This document shows, piece by piece, positions 55,001-64,000 of a stretch of DNA of 64,000 nt. The stretch comes from Nostoc sp. FACHB-280 (lineage in GTDB: Bacteria; Cyanobacteriota; Cyanobacteriia; Cyanobacteriales; Nostocaceae), in assembly GCF_014697615.1 (NCBI RefSeq), contig NZ_JACJSD010000018.1, positions 81,177 through 145,176 on the forward strand. The letters run 5' to 3'. A model generated the notes under the pieces. That model was not told the origin of the DNA, did no database searches, and saw only the letters and a program-made list of their open reading frames with translations. The first letter of the stretch is position 1. The number at the start of each line of letters is the position of its first letter. The position numbers and the translations under genes were made by a program.

Positions 55001-56284
55001 ATGGCGACAAGTCGGACTGGGAAAACAGCCAACTCGAAATCTCCCACAGAAAACCATCAAACCACCACAGATATACAACTACAACCTTTACTAGCCGCCC
55101 TCAAAGCCGCCAAAAATGGAGATTTTACAGTCCGTTTAGCAGTTACGGATGATGGTTTAAGCGAAATTGCCACAGCATTTAATGAATGGGTGAGTTTGAA
55201 CCAAAATGTCAGCAACGAAGTAGCACGCATCGCCACAGAAATCGGTACAGAAGGTAAGTTAGGTTCTCAAGCCGTAGTTAAAGGTGCCAAAGGTACTTGG
55301 CAAGAATTACTCCACAACATCAATCAAATGTCTGCAAACATTTCCGAGCAGATTCAAAGTATACAAGATGTTACCCTTGTCGTTGCTCAAGGCAACTTAT
55401 CCCAGCACATTGCAGCCGAAAATGCCGGAGAATTTCAGCAACTAACAGATAATGCCAATCAAATGATTAGTCGTTTGCGTTCTTCTATCAAGCAAATGGC
55501 AGATGTAGCCACAGCCGTTGCATCCTCCGCAGAAGAACTCACCGCCGTCAGCAAAGAAATGACAGAAAACGCCAAACAAACCGCCGAACAAGCAACTTCC
55601 GCCTCCGCCTCAGCCGAACAAGTCAATCAAAATAGCATCACAGTAGTGACAGCAGTAGAGGAAATGGATGCCAGCATTCGAGAAATTGCCAAAACTGTCG
55701 CTGAAGGTGCAAAAGTCGCCAATCAAGCTGTTAAAACCGCCGATCGCACCAATGATACAATAGATAAACTCGGTCAAAGTAGCCTTGAAATTGGCAAAGT
55801 CATTAAAGTTATTACATCCATTGCCCAGCAAACCAACTTACTCGCCCTCAACGCCACCATCGAAGCCGCCAGAGCCGGAGATGCAGGGAGAGGATTTGCT
55901 GTTGTTGCCAACGAAGTCAAAGAACTCGCCAAACAAACAGCTAACGCCACTGAAGATATTAGTCAACGCATCGAAGCCATTCAAACTGATACCAAAAGTG
56001 CGATGACCGCCATCAGTCAAATTACTGAGATTATCCAGCAAATTAACGACCTGCAAAGCACCATCGCCAGTGCTGTAGAAGAACAAACAGCAACCACCAA
56101 CGAAATTGCCCGCAACATAGCCGAAGCCGCCCAAGGTACCACCGATATTGCCAAAAGTATCGGTATTGTCGCTCTCAATGCTCAAACCACCACCATCGGA
56201 GCCAGTAACACTTCCGCCGCCGCCAATGAATTAGCCAGGATGGCTGTAGATTTGCAAAAAGTTGTCACGCAGTTTAAGTATTGA
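55001..56284 (+). CDS. Soluble methyl-accepting chemotaxis protein
   Basis: 427 residues from ATG 55001; AGGAG at 54988-54992 decides it. No membrane helix. HAMP-like segments ([17 protein letters not shown], and [17 protein letters not shown]) lead to a long coiled-coil signalling domain with the hairpin tip [20 protein letters not shown] and [19 protein letters not shown], and Glu/Gln pairs for methylation. It lacks a ligand-binding periplasmic part, so it senses an internal cue, perhaps through another protein. It ends in VVTQFKY with no CheR-docking pentapeptide. Confidence 0.92.
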   Translation: MATSRTGKTANSKSPTENHQTTTDIQLQPLLAALKAAKNGDFTVRLAVTDDGLSEIATAFNEWVSLNQNVSNEVARIATEIGTEGKLGSQAVVKGAKGTWQELLHNINQMSANISEQIQSIQDVTLVVAQGNLSQHIAAENAGEFQQLTDNANQMISRLRSSIKQMADVATAVASSAEELTAVSKEMTENAKQTAEQATSASASAEQVNQNSITVVTAVEEMDASIREIAKTVAEGAKVANQAVKTADRTNDTIDKLGQSSLEIGKVIKVITSIAQQTNLLALNATIEAARAGDAGRGFAVVANEVKELAKQTANATEDISQRIEAIQTDTKSAMTAISQITEIIQQINDLQSTIASAVEEQTATTNEIARNIAEAAQGTTDIAKSIGIVALNAQTTTIGASNTSAAANELARMAVDLQKVVTQFKY

Positions 56285-56326
56285 AAAAAGGGGCTAGGGG
56301 CTAGTTTCTTTACTCTTTGCGCCTTT

Positions 56327-56373
56327 GCTTACTGAGCGCAGCGCCGCCCTGAGCCTGTCGAAGGGTCGAAGTA
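56327..56373. repeat. Dispersed repeat, third copy of the 7826-7880 family
   Basis: gcttactgagcgcagcg, ccgccctgagcctgtcg, aagggtcgaagta in the MCP-cheB spacer, as at 7826-7880. It interrupts an otherwise tightly packed operon by a 135-bp gap. Confidence 0.6.
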
Positions 56374-56419
56374 TGCGCCTTTGCGTGAGACTTTTAACTC
56401 TTGTTCTTAAAACTACACC

Positions 56420-57487
56420 ATGCCAAAAATTCGGGTATTAGTTGTGGATGATGCGGTATTAGTTCGCAGTCGCGTCAGTAAAATTTTATCCAGTGACCCG
56501 CAACTAGAAGTAGTGGGAGTTGCGGCGAATGGTCGCATTGCCTTGGGCAGAATTCCGCAAGTCAACCCTGATGTTGTTCTCTTAGATGTGGAAATGCCAG
56601 ACATGAACGGTTTAGAAACCCTGGCTGCCCTCCGACCAATTTATCCCAATTTACCAGTAATTATGTTCAGTACCGCCACATATACTGGTGCGGCTACTAC
56701 TTTAGAAGCTCTTTCTTTGGGTGCTTCAGATTATGCCACCAAACCCAGTAATCTGGGGAGTGTAGAGGCTGCCAATGAACATATCCGCCAAGAATTAATT
56801 CCCAAAATTAAACTATTTGGCGCAGGAATAGCGGCATTATCTCCAACTCATCAAGCTTCTGGTGTTGTTCTGCCCATCCCTAGCAAAAAAGCACCAGTAA
56901 ATGTGGTAGCAATTGGAGTTTCAACCGGAGGGCCGAATGCGCTGGCTGAATTACTGAGTAAGATATCTGCCGATTTTCCCGTTCCCATTTTGATTGTCCA
57001 ACACATGCCGCCGATGTTTACAAAGTTACTAGCCGAAAGATTATCTTCTAAGTGTCAACTTCTTGTCAGGGAAGGAGTTGATGGTGGGGAATTGGCTGCT
57101 GGCCAGGTGTGGTTGGCACCAGGAGATTTCCATCTGATTGTGCAACGGGAGGGAACAAAGGTGCGTTTAGCTATTCATCAAGCACCCCCAGAAAATTCCT
57201 GTCGCCCTTCAGTGGATGTTTTGTTGCGTTCAGTTGCCCAAGTTTACGGTGCAGGTGCGATCGCAGTTATGCTGACAGGTATGGGTCAAGATGGCTTGTA
57301 TGGCTGTAAATGTATCCGAGAAGCTGGCGGACAAGTACTAGCACAAGACGAAGCAAGTAGTGTAGTTTGGGGAATGCCCGGTTTTGTGGTGAATGCTGGA
57401 CTAGCCAATCAAGTTGTTCCCCTGGAAAAAATGGCAGATGAAATTATGCAGCGTGTCAATTCTGTTCCTAGGTTAGGTCTGTTATGA
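56420..57487 (+). CDS. cheB: Chemotaxis protein-glutamate methylesterase CheB
   Basis: 355 residues. Receiver domain (VVDDAVLVRSR; phosphoacceptor D56 in VVLLDVEMPDMNG; Lys in ATKPSN) followed by the methylesterase domain with catalytic triad segments GVSTGGPNA (Ser), VQHMPPMF (His) and LTGMGQDGLYG (Asp). It removes methyl groups from receptor glutamates and resets signalling. Its end overlaps the cheR start (ATGA, 57484-57487). Confidence 0.95.
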   Translation: MPKIRVLVVDDAVLVRSRVSKILSSDPQLEVVGVAANGRIALGRIPQVNPDVVLLDVEMPDMNGLETLAALRPIYPNLPVIMFSTATYTGAATTLEALSLGASDYATKPSNLGSVEAANEHIRQELIPKIKLFGAGIAALSPTHQASGVVLPIPSKKAPVNVVAIGVSTGGPNALAELLSKISADFPVPILIVQHMPPMFTKLLAERLSSKCQLLVREGVDGGELAAGQVWLAPGDFHLIVQREGTKVRLAIHQAPPENSCRPSVDVLLRSVAQVYGAGAIAVMLTGMGQDGLYGCKCIREAGGQVLAQDEASSVVWGMPGFVVNAGLANQVVPLEKMADEIMQRVNSVPRLGLL

Positions 57488-58350
57488 AACAGACAGTGAG
57501 GATCTCTACTGGGGATTTTGACTATTTGCGGCAATTAGTTCATCAGCATTCAGCCGTGGTGTTAGATGGCGATAAAACTTATTTAGCAGAATTACATTTG
57601 CAGCCAATTGCGGAAGCGGCTGGATTTGACACTATTACTGAATTAGTTGCTCATTTGCGGCATCAGCCTGTGAGTGATTTACATATCCAAACAATTGAGG
57701 CATTAGTTACTAACGAAACTTCATTTTTCCGCGATACTTATCCCTTTGAAGCTTTGAAACAATTGGTATTGCCAGAGTTAATTAAAAAACGACGCATTGA
57801 GCGATCGCTTAATATTTGGTGTGCAGCTTGCTCGCATGGACAAGAACCTTATAGTATTGCCATTCTCCTGCGAGAATATTTTCCTTTATTAGCGAATTGG
57901 TCTGTTAAAATTATCGCTAGTGACTTTTCTGGGAAAGTCTTAGAACGGGCGAAGGCTGGGCGTTATAACCAATTAGAAATTAAACGTGGACTGCCGAAAA
58001 ATTTGCGCGATCGGTATTTTAGATTATTAGATAATGAATGGCAAATCCAAGATGAAATTCGGCAGAAAATCGAATTTCATCAGATGAACCTTATACATCC
58101 TTGGGCAGTTTTACCCCAGATGGATATTATTATGCTGCGGAACGTTTTAATTTATTTTGATATCAATACTAAGAAAAGTTTACTCACCAAAGTTAGACAG
58201 CAATTAAACCCAGATGGTTATTTATTTTTGGGTAGCGGCGAAACTACAATCAATCTGCATCAATCCTTTGAACGTGTGCAGTTTGACAAGAGCATTTTTT
58301 ACCGATTACGTCCAGTGGGTTTAGATGATGCGATCGCACTAGGGCAGTAA
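57484..58350 (+). CDS. cheR: Chemotaxis protein methyltransferase CheR
   Basis: 288 residues: N-terminal helical domain, then the SAM-binding core (VTNETSFFRDTYPFEAL; NIWCAACSHGQEPYSIAILL; IIASDFSGKVLERAKAG; IIMLRNVLIYFD). CheR methylates receptor glutamates. It overlaps cheB by 4 bp and is the last gene of the cheA operon. No TPR domain is attached. Confidence 0.95.
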   Translation: MKQTVRISTGDFDYLRQLVHQHSAVVLDGDKTYLAELHLQPIAEAAGFDTITELVAHLRHQPVSDLHIQTIEALVTNETSFFRDTYPFEALKQLVLPELIKKRRIERSLNIWCAACSHGQEPYSIAILLREYFPLLANWSVKIIASDFSGKVLERAKAGRYNQLEIKRGLPKNLRDRYFRLLDNEWQIQDEIRQKIEFHQMNLIHPWAVLPQMDIIMLRNVLIYFDINTKKSLLTKVRQQLNPDGYLFLGSGETTINLHQSFERVQFDKSIFYRLRPVGLDDAIALGQ

Positions 58351-58436
58351 GCAATTTTTGGAATTTATAGCAGCCGTCAGATATGTTAGGTTAGGACAAT
58401 TTGAAAGCTTGAATGCACGAATAGTAAGACGTTTCC

Positions 58437-58470
58437 TCCTGCCTTCTGCCTCCTGCCTTCTGCCTTCTGC
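58437..58470. repeat. Tandem repeat (tcctgccttctgcc)
   Basis: Units tcctgcc and ttctgcc alternate. This is the only notable element in the 334-bp cheR-58685 spacer. Confidence 0.5.
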
Positions 58471-58684
58471 TATATGATGAGTTTAGAGCTGGATAGTAGA
58501 TTACTGCATTAACACAGCCTGCACCGATGCGCTAATATTGTAAGGTGTCTTTCAAAATTAAGAATATTTAAGTATTTATACTTAGTTAATTTTAAGTCAC
58601 AACAAAACCCAGAAACATTCCTGATCATCAGTTTGATAATTATCAAACCGATGCACCATACAAGTAAATTTTTAACAATTAACA

Positions 58685-58972
58685 ATGGTAGAACGCCCAA
58701 TTAAGAAATCGGAACGTCAAGCCCAAGCAAATACCGACAACAATTCAGAAAATTCTGATTCTGCGCCTTCTATTGAATCTCATCCTAAACGCTCCAATTC
58801 TAGAGACAATCGCTCCTCTGGCAAAAGAAAAAAAGGTACAGCGAAGGATGAAGTTAAACCGCCAGTTAATCCTGCTTTAGCGCGTGGGCCAAAACCGGTT
58901 AAACCTCCAGTGGTTAAATCAGAACCAGAAACAGACTCAGAAGCAGTTTCAGAAGAGTCACCTGCTGAATAA
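58685..58972 (+). CDS. Small disordered conserved protein
   Basis: 95 residues rich in Ser, Lys, Glu and Pro with no hydrophobic core: VERPIKKSERQAQANTD, a basic patch (GKRKKGTAKDE), a Pro-rich part (NPALARGPKPVKPPVV) and an acidic end (SEAVSEESPAE). No catalytic motif. The clean ATG and the terminator behind it (58979) suggest a real gene; I recall similar small proteins in cyanobacteria, function unknown. Confidence 0.6.
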   Translation: MVERPIKKSERQAQANTDNNSENSDSAPSIESHPKRSNSRDNRSSGKRKKGTAKDEVKPPVNPALARGPKPVKPPVVKSEPETDSEAVSEESPAE

Positions 58973-58978
58973 TTAATT

Positions 58979-59010
58979 AAAGCCAAGGTGTAATTCTTAC
59001 CTTGGCTTAC
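58979..59010 (+). terminator. Terminator-like hairpin after 58685-58972
   Basis: agccaaggt (58981-58989) / accttggct (58999-59007), a 9-bp stem about 8 bases past the stop codon, in an A/T-rich setting. Confidence 0.6.
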
Positions 59011-59036
59011 CCATAATAATTCTTACCAAAAAAGTG

Positions 59037-59080
59037 CTGAATCCTGTTCACTTCGACTTTGCTCAGTGAACAGGATTCAG
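59037..59080 (-). terminator. Long palindrome at the end of flv1
   Basis: Perfect 16-bp stem (59037-59052 with 59065-59080; ctgaatcctgttcact and its complement) around tcgactttgctc. It begins 4 bp past the flv1 stop and probably ends that transcript. The loop equals part of the spacer repeat translated in cheA (cttcgacttcgctcagt). Confidence 0.65.
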
Positions 59081-59083
59081 TAC

Positions 59084-60796
59084 TTAATAATGTGTAGCTG
59101 ACTTGCGATGATGCACCGCAGTCACACCATCTTGATTCAACACCTTACCGTTTTCCACAGTGGCATAAACTAACCAGTGGTCGCCCGATTCCATCCGGTG
59201 CTGCACTTTACACTCCAAGTAAGCTAAAGCATCAGCCAAAATCGGAGAACCATTTGTACTTTCTTGTGTGGCGACACCTGCAAATCGGTCTTCACCAGGG
59301 CCGAAGGGTTTGAGGAAATGTTTCATCAACCCTATGTGATTACCCTCTTTAAGAATATTCAGGATAAATTCATTACCAGAGTGAGTCAGTGGTTCTACTG
59401 CCCGTTCTTTAGCAACGGCGATAGTTAACCCCGGTGGATTAAAGCTGGCTTGGGCTACCCATGAGGCTAACATAGCACTGGCTCTATCTTCTTGTTTGGC
59501 TGTCAGCACACACAAGGAACCAACAATGCGCCCAACTGCTTGTTCAACATTGGTCGCGGGGACACTTTGCGATCGCACTTTTTTGGCTTTCTTCAATGCT
59601 TGAGCAAAGTCGGTTCCGGCTTCTTCACACAATTGCAGAGTTGCATCGTCGGGTTTAAATTTAACGCGGATAGTATCAAACCCGAAGCGATAGCCAGCAT
59701 CTTTGAGTCGGCTTTCAATTAAATCAACAGCTTCACCACTCCAACCAAAGGAACCAAACACACCCGCTAGTTTATTATTCGTGGCGGTGGAGAGAACAAT
59801 CCCTAACGCTGTTTGCACAGGTGTGGGTGCGTGACCGCCCAAAGTTGGCGAACCCATGACAAAACCAGCCGACTTTTCCACAGCCGCGCGGACTTCTTCT
59901 GGTTCAGTAAATTCGCAGTTAATTGATTCTACCGCCACACCAGCTTTTGTGATGCCACGAGCGATCGCTTGGGCTAAAGTTGCAGTATTCCCATACGCCG
60001 AAGCATAAATTAATGCTACTGTCAAGTCAGCCGAGGTTTGCTGTTGACTCCATTGGCGATAAGCTTTAGTTAGCTCAATTAAGCCGTAACGTACTAAAGG
60101 CCCGTGTCCAGTAGCATACAAACGTGCGGGAAAATCTGCCAGTTTTTCTAACGCTGTTTCCACCTGCCGCGCGTGGGGAGCCATGAGGCAGTCATAATAA
60201 TAACGGCGGTCTTCGTTAATAATTTCCCAACCTTCATCTAATACTTGGTCGCCGCAGATATGCGCCCCAAATAACTTATCTGTGTAGAGAATTTCGGTTT
60301 GGGGGTCGTAGGTGCAGAGTTCATCAGCGTAGCGGGGGTTGGGTGTGGGAATGAATTGCAGGTTATGTCCCTTACCCAAATCTAGGGTTTCTTCCCCCCG
60401 CATGACGATAATTGGTAAGTCTGGATTTTCTAAAGCACCGCGTAAATTGATCGCCCCTGGGTTAGAACAAACAAAGGTAATTTGGGGTGCAATTTCTAAT
60501 AAAGCTTTTAAAGTAGCGGCGCGGTTAGGGTTGATGTGACCGAGAATGACATAATCAATTGCTGTGACATCAATGCGCTTTTGCAACGCATCCAAATAAA
60601 TTTGCGTGAAAGTCTCCCCAGGCGGGTCAATCAAAGCAATTTTATCTGCTTGAATTAAATAAGAGTTAGCCGTAGTTCCTTTGGCTAAAGCATATTCAAT
60701 TTCAAATCTTAACCTTGCCCAACTGCGCGATCGCATTACAGTTGTATCGGTAGCAATTGGTAGTATCTGCACGTCACGCGGTTTAGTATTTGGCAT
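59084..60796 (-). CDS. flv1: Flavodiiron protein Flv1 type (non-canonical iron ligands)
   Basis: 570 residues: metallo-beta-lactamase-like domain, flavodoxin domain (about 260-400; LIYASAYGNTATLAQAI) and C-terminal flavin reductase domain (about 425-570). The iron-ligand motif H-x-E-x-D-H is replaced by H87-x-N89-x-N91-R92 (GHINPNR), which is the mark of the Flv1/Flv2 class. Flv1 works with Flv3 to pass electrons from photosystem I to oxygen, protecting against light changes. It lies 106 bp after flv3. Confidence 0.88.
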   Translation of the reverse strand: MPNTKPRDVQILPIATDTTVMRSRSWARLRFEIEYALAKGTTANSYLIQADKIALIDPPGETFTQIYLDALQKRIDVTAIDYVILGHINPNRAATLKALLEIAPQITFVCSNPGAINLRGALENPDLPIIVMRGEETLDLGKGHNLQFIPTPNPRYADELCTYDPQTEILYTDKLFGAHICGDQVLDEGWEIINEDRRYYYDCLMAPHARQVETALEKLADFPARLYATGHGPLVRYGLIELTKAYRQWSQQQTSADLTVALIYASAYGNTATLAQAIARGITKAGVAVESINCEFTEPEEVRAAVEKSAGFVMGSPTLGGHAPTPVQTALGIVLSTATNNKLAGVFGSFGWSGEAVDLIESRLKDAGYRFGFDTIRVKFKPDDATLQLCEEAGTDFAQALKKAKKVRSQSVPATNVEQAVGRIVGSLCVLTAKQEDRASAMLASWVAQASFNPPGLTIAVAKERAVEPLTHSGNEFILNILKEGNHIGLMKHFLKPFGPGEDRFAGVATQESTNGSPILADALAYLECKVQHRMESGDHWLVYATVENGKVLNQDGVTAVHHRKSATHY

Positions 60797-60902
60797 AATT
60801 TTTGAAATTAAAAAGAGAATAAATAGTGATTCAAAGTAAAAGGTAAAAATAAAAAAGAATAAACTTTTTTTGCCTTTTACCTTTTTACTTTTTACTTCGT
60901 TT

Positions 60903-62627
60903 TTAGTAGTGATTTCCTACTTTGCGATGATGCACAGCTGTCAGTGATTCAGGTTTGGAAACTCGGCCGCCATTCACTGTGCTGTATACCGCCCAGTGGT
61001 CGCCACAGTCCATCCGGCTGACGACTTCGCATTCCATGTATGCTAAAGCGTCGGCGAGGATGGGTGTACCATCTTCGGCGGGTTGGGTTCGCACACCTGC
61101 AAAGCGGTCTGCACCGGGGGCGAACCGTTTGAGGAAGTGGCGCATGAGGGTTTGATAATTGCCTTCTTCTAAGACGTTTAACACAAAGCGATCGCCTACT
61201 TGCATTAAGGATTCAATCGCCCGGTCTTTAGCAACTGCAATGGAAAAACCCAAGGGTTTGAAGCTGGCTTGCGCTACCCAAGAAGCTAACATCGCACTGG
61301 ATACGTCGCCTTTTTTGGCGGTAATAATATACAATCCGCCACTGAGTCTACCAAGGGCTTTATCTAAGTCTGCACCTAGAGACTTCATCGCTTTGATACT
61401 GCGATCGCGTGTTACCCACTGTCCTAAGTCTGTGCCTGCTTCTTCACACTGCTTGTAAATATTTTCGCTGGGTGTTTCGCTAAGTTGAATTACTGGGAAT
61501 GCGATATGTAGTCCCAACGCCCGGAATTTGTTCAACAGGGGGTAAGTCGGTTCATCATTACCGCCAGCAGTTTCAAATATACCAATGGCTTGTTTCTCTT
61601 TAGCCGAGCCTAACACAGTACTGAGTGCGGCTTGAGCAATGGTATCACCAGCAGATGGCGGCGCACCAATGACTATCCCGGAACAACGCCCAACTAGTTC
61701 GCGCAATTCTTGTAAATCTGTAGCTGAACCCAAATCTATTACTTCTACAGCTACGTCAGTTTTGCTGATACCGTTGATAATTGATTGGGCAAGGCGATCG
61801 CTATAACCGTATTCTGAAACGTAGAATACACCAACGGTAGTTTCTGGTTTGGCTTGGTTCTGGCTCCACTTGCGGTAACGCGCGGTTAGTTCTTCAACGT
61901 TGTGATAAAGTAACGGCCCGTGACCTGTCGCAATCATTTTAATCCCAGGCAATTCGCCCATCCGCTTCATTGCAGACAGTACCGAGCGTGAATTTGGCCC
62001 CATCAGGCACTCATAGTAATATTTAAAATCAGCTTCAATAGTTTTTAAGTCTTCGTCAAAAGTGGCTTCGGAGCAATAGTGCATTCCGAAAGCATCGCAG
62101 GTAAACAGAGTTTGGGTTTGATGGTCAAAACTGAAAATGGTGTCCGGCCAATGTAAGTTAGGCGCAATGACAAATTCTATCTCGTGACCTTTACCCAAAT
62201 CTAAGCGATCGCCATTTTTGACAATCTGCCGTTTAAATGGCTGATGTACCAAATCTTCCAAAAATTGAATTGCGACTTTGGAAGCCACAACGGTAATTTC
62301 TGGAGCCATTTGTAACAAATCTTTCACTAATCCACTGTGGTCTGGCTCAGTGTGGCTGACAATCAAATAATTGATATCTTGAGGATTAATCAACCCTGTG
62401 AGCGTATCAAAATACAGCTGACGGAATTTCTCATGGGAGGTATCAACTAAGGCAATCTGCTCACCGCGAATCAAAAATGAGTTGTAGGTAGTACCATTTT
62501 GTAAACCAAACTCAATATCAAAGCGATCGCGATCCCAATCTAGAGAGCGAATTGCCGTCGTATCTTGAGAAATTTCCTCAGTTCGTATTGTCAGCCGTTT
62601 TTCCGTTTTCTCGGTGAGCGATACCAT
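60903..62627 (-). CDS. flv3: Flavodiiron protein Flv3 type (canonical iron ligands)
   Basis: 574 residues from ATG 62627 (MVSLTEKTEKRLTIRTEEIS); GAGAGGGG just upstream supports it over 62645. Metallo-beta-lactamase-like domain with all ligands (SHTEPDHSG: H92, E94, D96, H97), flavodoxin domain (VFYVSEYGYSDRLAQSI) and flavin reductase domain. Canonical ligands together with a non-canonical partner fit Flv3-Flv1 rather than the flv4-sll0218-flv2 unit, because no small gene lies between. Whether it is the vegetative-cell or heterocyst (A or B) copy cannot be told. Confidence 0.88.
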   Translation of the reverse strand: MVSLTEKTEKRLTIRTEEISQDTTAIRSLDWDRDRFDIEFGLQNGTTYNSFLIRGEQIALVDTSHEKFRQLYFDTLTGLINPQDINYLIVSHTEPDHSGLVKDLLQMAPEITVVASKVAIQFLEDLVHQPFKRQIVKNGDRLDLGKGHEIEFVIAPNLHWPDTIFSFDHQTQTLFTCDAFGMHYCSEATFDEDLKTIEADFKYYYECLMGPNSRSVLSAMKRMGELPGIKMIATGHGPLLYHNVEELTARYRKWSQNQAKPETTVGVFYVSEYGYSDRLAQSIINGISKTDVAVEVIDLGSATDLQELRELVGRCSGIVIGAPPSAGDTIAQAALSTVLGSAKEKQAIGIFETAGGNDEPTYPLLNKFRALGLHIAFPVIQLSETPSENIYKQCEEAGTDLGQWVTRDRSIKAMKSLGADLDKALGRLSGGLYIITAKKGDVSSAMLASWVAQASFKPLGFSIAVAKDRAIESLMQVGDRFVLNVLEEGNYQTLMRHFLKRFAPGADRFAGVRTQPAEDGTPILADALAYMECEVVSRMDCGDHWAVYSTVNGGRVSKPESLTAVHHRKVGNHY

Positions 62628-62814
62628 AAATCCCCTCTCAAACACAATGAGTATTTATTCCGCTTGTTCTATTTTGACACGGTTCAAATGTAAATTTTTA
62701 TTAAAAAACCTATAGTTGTCTTAAAAAAATCAAAAGAGTAAAACCGCGTATATTGAAATCTGGCGCTAACCATTAGAGTCGCAGCTACAAGAACAAAGCT
62801 TGCAAATTCAGCAC

Positions 62815-62908
62815 GTAGCCCTCAGACTAAAGTCTGGGGCTATACAAACTAAACCCGATTGGACGGGCTTTAAGATAGTCCGCCTGGACGGACTTTGTTT
62901 GTATAGCC
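62815..62908. repeat. Dispersed palindromic repeat upstream of coaX
   Basis: gtagccctcagact with agtctggggctat form one hairpin, and ggctatacaaac (62838-62849) pairs with gtttgtatagcc (62897-62908). Inside are gacgggcttt and gacggacttt. The repeat is open in the coaX frame. Confidence 0.65.
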
Positions 62909-62931
62909 GCGATTTTAATCGTTCGGGTGGT

Positions 62932-63708
62932 ATGAATATACATAAACCTTGGCTGGCTTTGGAGATAGGTAATTCCCGACTGCATTGGGGGTTATTCGTA
63001 GGCGAAACCCTTGACTGTACATGGAATACAGACTATCTACCTGATTCAGTTATACAGCAGTTGGGTAACGGTCGAACCTTAGATGAGTTTCCAGCCAAGA
63101 TTTTTACCCTTCCTAGTCCTCTTCCCCTGGTAATTGCTTCCGTTGTTCCCAGTCAAACCGCACTTTGGCAAAGTTACCCCAATGTCAAAGTAATTACCTT
63201 AGAGAATGTACCTTTAAAAAATACCTATCCCACATTAGGAATTGACCGCGCTTTAGCTTTGTGGGGTGCGGGGATAAAGTTGGGATTTCCCATATTAGTA
63301 ATTGATGCTGGAACCGCACTCACTTTTACAGGTGCAGATAGTCTACAGAATTTAGTTGGCGGTGCAATTTTGCCAGGGCTAGGTTTACAATTTGCCACTT
63401 TAGGTCAAAAAACCAGTCAATTACCACAGTTAGAAACGCAAAATATCATCTCTTTGCCATCACGTTTTGCACTTAATACCCCAGAAGCAATTCAAAGTGG
63501 AGTTATCTACACCTTGTTAGCCGGAGTCAAAGATTTTATGACAGCTTGGAGGGATTTATATCCTAATAGTAAAGTGGCGATTAAAGGAGGCGATCGCACT
63601 TTATTATTTAACTATCTACAAACTGTATACCCAGAAATAACAGCCCGTTTGATTGTAGAAACAAACTTAATTTTTTGGGGAATAGCAAAGGTTTATAGTC
63701 TATATTAA
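62932..63708 (+). CDS. coaX: Type III pantothenate kinase
   Basis: 258 residues from ATG 62932 ([20 protein letters not shown]). ASKHA-fold motifs: the first phosphate loop [10 protein letters not shown] (usually DxGNT), [10 protein letters not shown], the Asp-rich [12 protein letters not shown] and [15 protein letters not shown]. It phosphorylates pantothenate in coenzyme A synthesis. The frame is open back to 62800, but that part is translated repeat, so 62932 is preferred. The first loop has Glu rather than Asp, as in other cyanobacterial CoaX proteins. Confidence 0.88.
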   Translation: MNIHKPWLALEIGNSRLHWGLFVGETLDCTWNTDYLPDSVIQQLGNGRTLDEFPAKIFTLPSPLPLVIASVVPSQTALWQSYPNVKVITLENVPLKNTYPTLGIDRALALWGAGIKLGFPILVIDAGTALTFTGADSLQNLVGGAILPGLGLQFATLGQKTSQLPQLETQNIISLPSRFALNTPEAIQSGVIYTLLAGVKDFMTAWRDLYPNSKVAIKGGDRTLLFNYLQTVYPEITARLIVETNLIFWGIAKVYSLY

Positions 63709-63761
63709 TTTACTGAGAAATACTAAAGCGACTATGACCTAGAATAGAGATATAGCGTTTT

Positions 63762-64000
63762 CTACTCTGGTGAGGTGCAGTAACAAGAATGTGTAAACCA
63801 ATTATAAATGTCATTTAATGAGACTTGGCTAAAAGCATTTTCAATCGCTTTCGCTAAATCAGAATAAGTTCTTGCTCTAATAGAACGTAGTATGTTTTTA
63901 ATTTTTGACCAACAATTTTCGATAGGAGAAAAATCAGGAGAATATGGGGGTAAATAAATTAACTTAGCACCAGCAGATTCGATTAATTTCTGAATATCTC
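63762..64000 (-). CDS. IS630-type transposase, C-terminal part (runs off the window)
   Basis: An open minus-strand frame enters from the window edge and stops at 63764-63762, giving about 79 residues: KLIESAGAKLIYLPPYSPDF, SPIENCWSKIKNILRS and ending THSCYCTSPE. YLPPYSPDFSPIE(N)CWS is the DDE superfamily (IS630/Tc1-mariner) end with the third catalytic Glu (PIEN). The rest of the element lies beyond 64000. The near end must be between 63709 and 63761. Confidence 0.88.
   Translation of the reverse strand, partial: DIQKLIESAGAKLIYLPPYSPDFSPIENCWSKIKNILRSIRARTYSDLAKAIENAFSQVSLNDIYNWFTHSCYCTSPE

Noticed and set aside
58780..58986. 68-residue minus-strand frame
   Set aside because: Antisense to the disordered protein gene; the plus frame has a better start and a terminator.

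Overview
This window looks like chromosomal DNA of a filamentous, probably heterocyst-forming cyanobacterium (Nostocales, Nostoc/Anabaena/Calothrix type). Three things point there. The HIP1 octamer gcgatcgc is very frequent. Many genes are cyanobacterial markers: rpaB, nblB, a complex C subunit B (CCB) assembly factor, cphA/cphB, the flv3/flv1 flavodiiron pair, the short L25 protein and DUF760. The spacers are full of small palindromic and heptamer repeats of the kind found in this order. No rRNA, tRNA, CRISPR array or prophage was seen.

Layout. 1-6 kb: the 3' end of a group 2 sigma factor, DUF760, MutT, a CBS-pair protein, NblB, an overlapping pair of small unknown genes, DUF456, CCB assembly factor and RpaB. 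6-16 kb: radA, a Uma2-type nuclease, an acyltransferase, a pentapeptide-RidA fusion, a Nudix enzyme, malQ, and rodZ-like/rluB-like genes sharing an ATGA overlap. 16-26 kb: DUF2993, cdsA-cbiT, a Ser/Thr kinase, a 57-residue tatA, cphA and cphB (cyanophycin synthesis and breakdown), trmD and ispF. 25.7-34.8 kb: a two-gene unknown/PIN module, a solute-binding lipoprotein, larB, a deleted Rpn-like pseudogene, argH, a 54-residue basic protein, a Nudix enzyme, a hydrolase and a dead PIN gene. 35-39 kb: pstS-pstC-pstA-pstB. 39-48 kb: FAD oxidoreductase, adenosine-deaminase-like enzyme, PEP-CTERM-like protein, purA, rplY and an APH-AAA kinase. 49-58 kb: a chemosensory locus with two divergent arms (RR-CheC-hybrid kinase; CheA-CheW-MCP-CheB-CheR), with a small IS1-like element between them. 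58.6-64 kb: a disordered small protein, flv3-flv1, coaX and the 3' end of an IS630-type transposase.

Functional themes are nitrogen storage (cyanophycin), phosphate uptake, photosynthetic electron safety (Flv1/Flv3, RpaB, NblB) and one full chemosensory signalling set. The most unusual observations are the in-frame pentapeptide-RidA fusion, the split chemosensory locus with dispersed-repeat DNA translated inside CheA, an InsA-only IS1-like mini-element with matching ends, the unknown/PIN gene pair, two decayed genes found only by reading through stops and frames, and several families of miniature palindromic elements, one with two copies in opposite orientation. All functions are inferred from sequence recognition without database searches.
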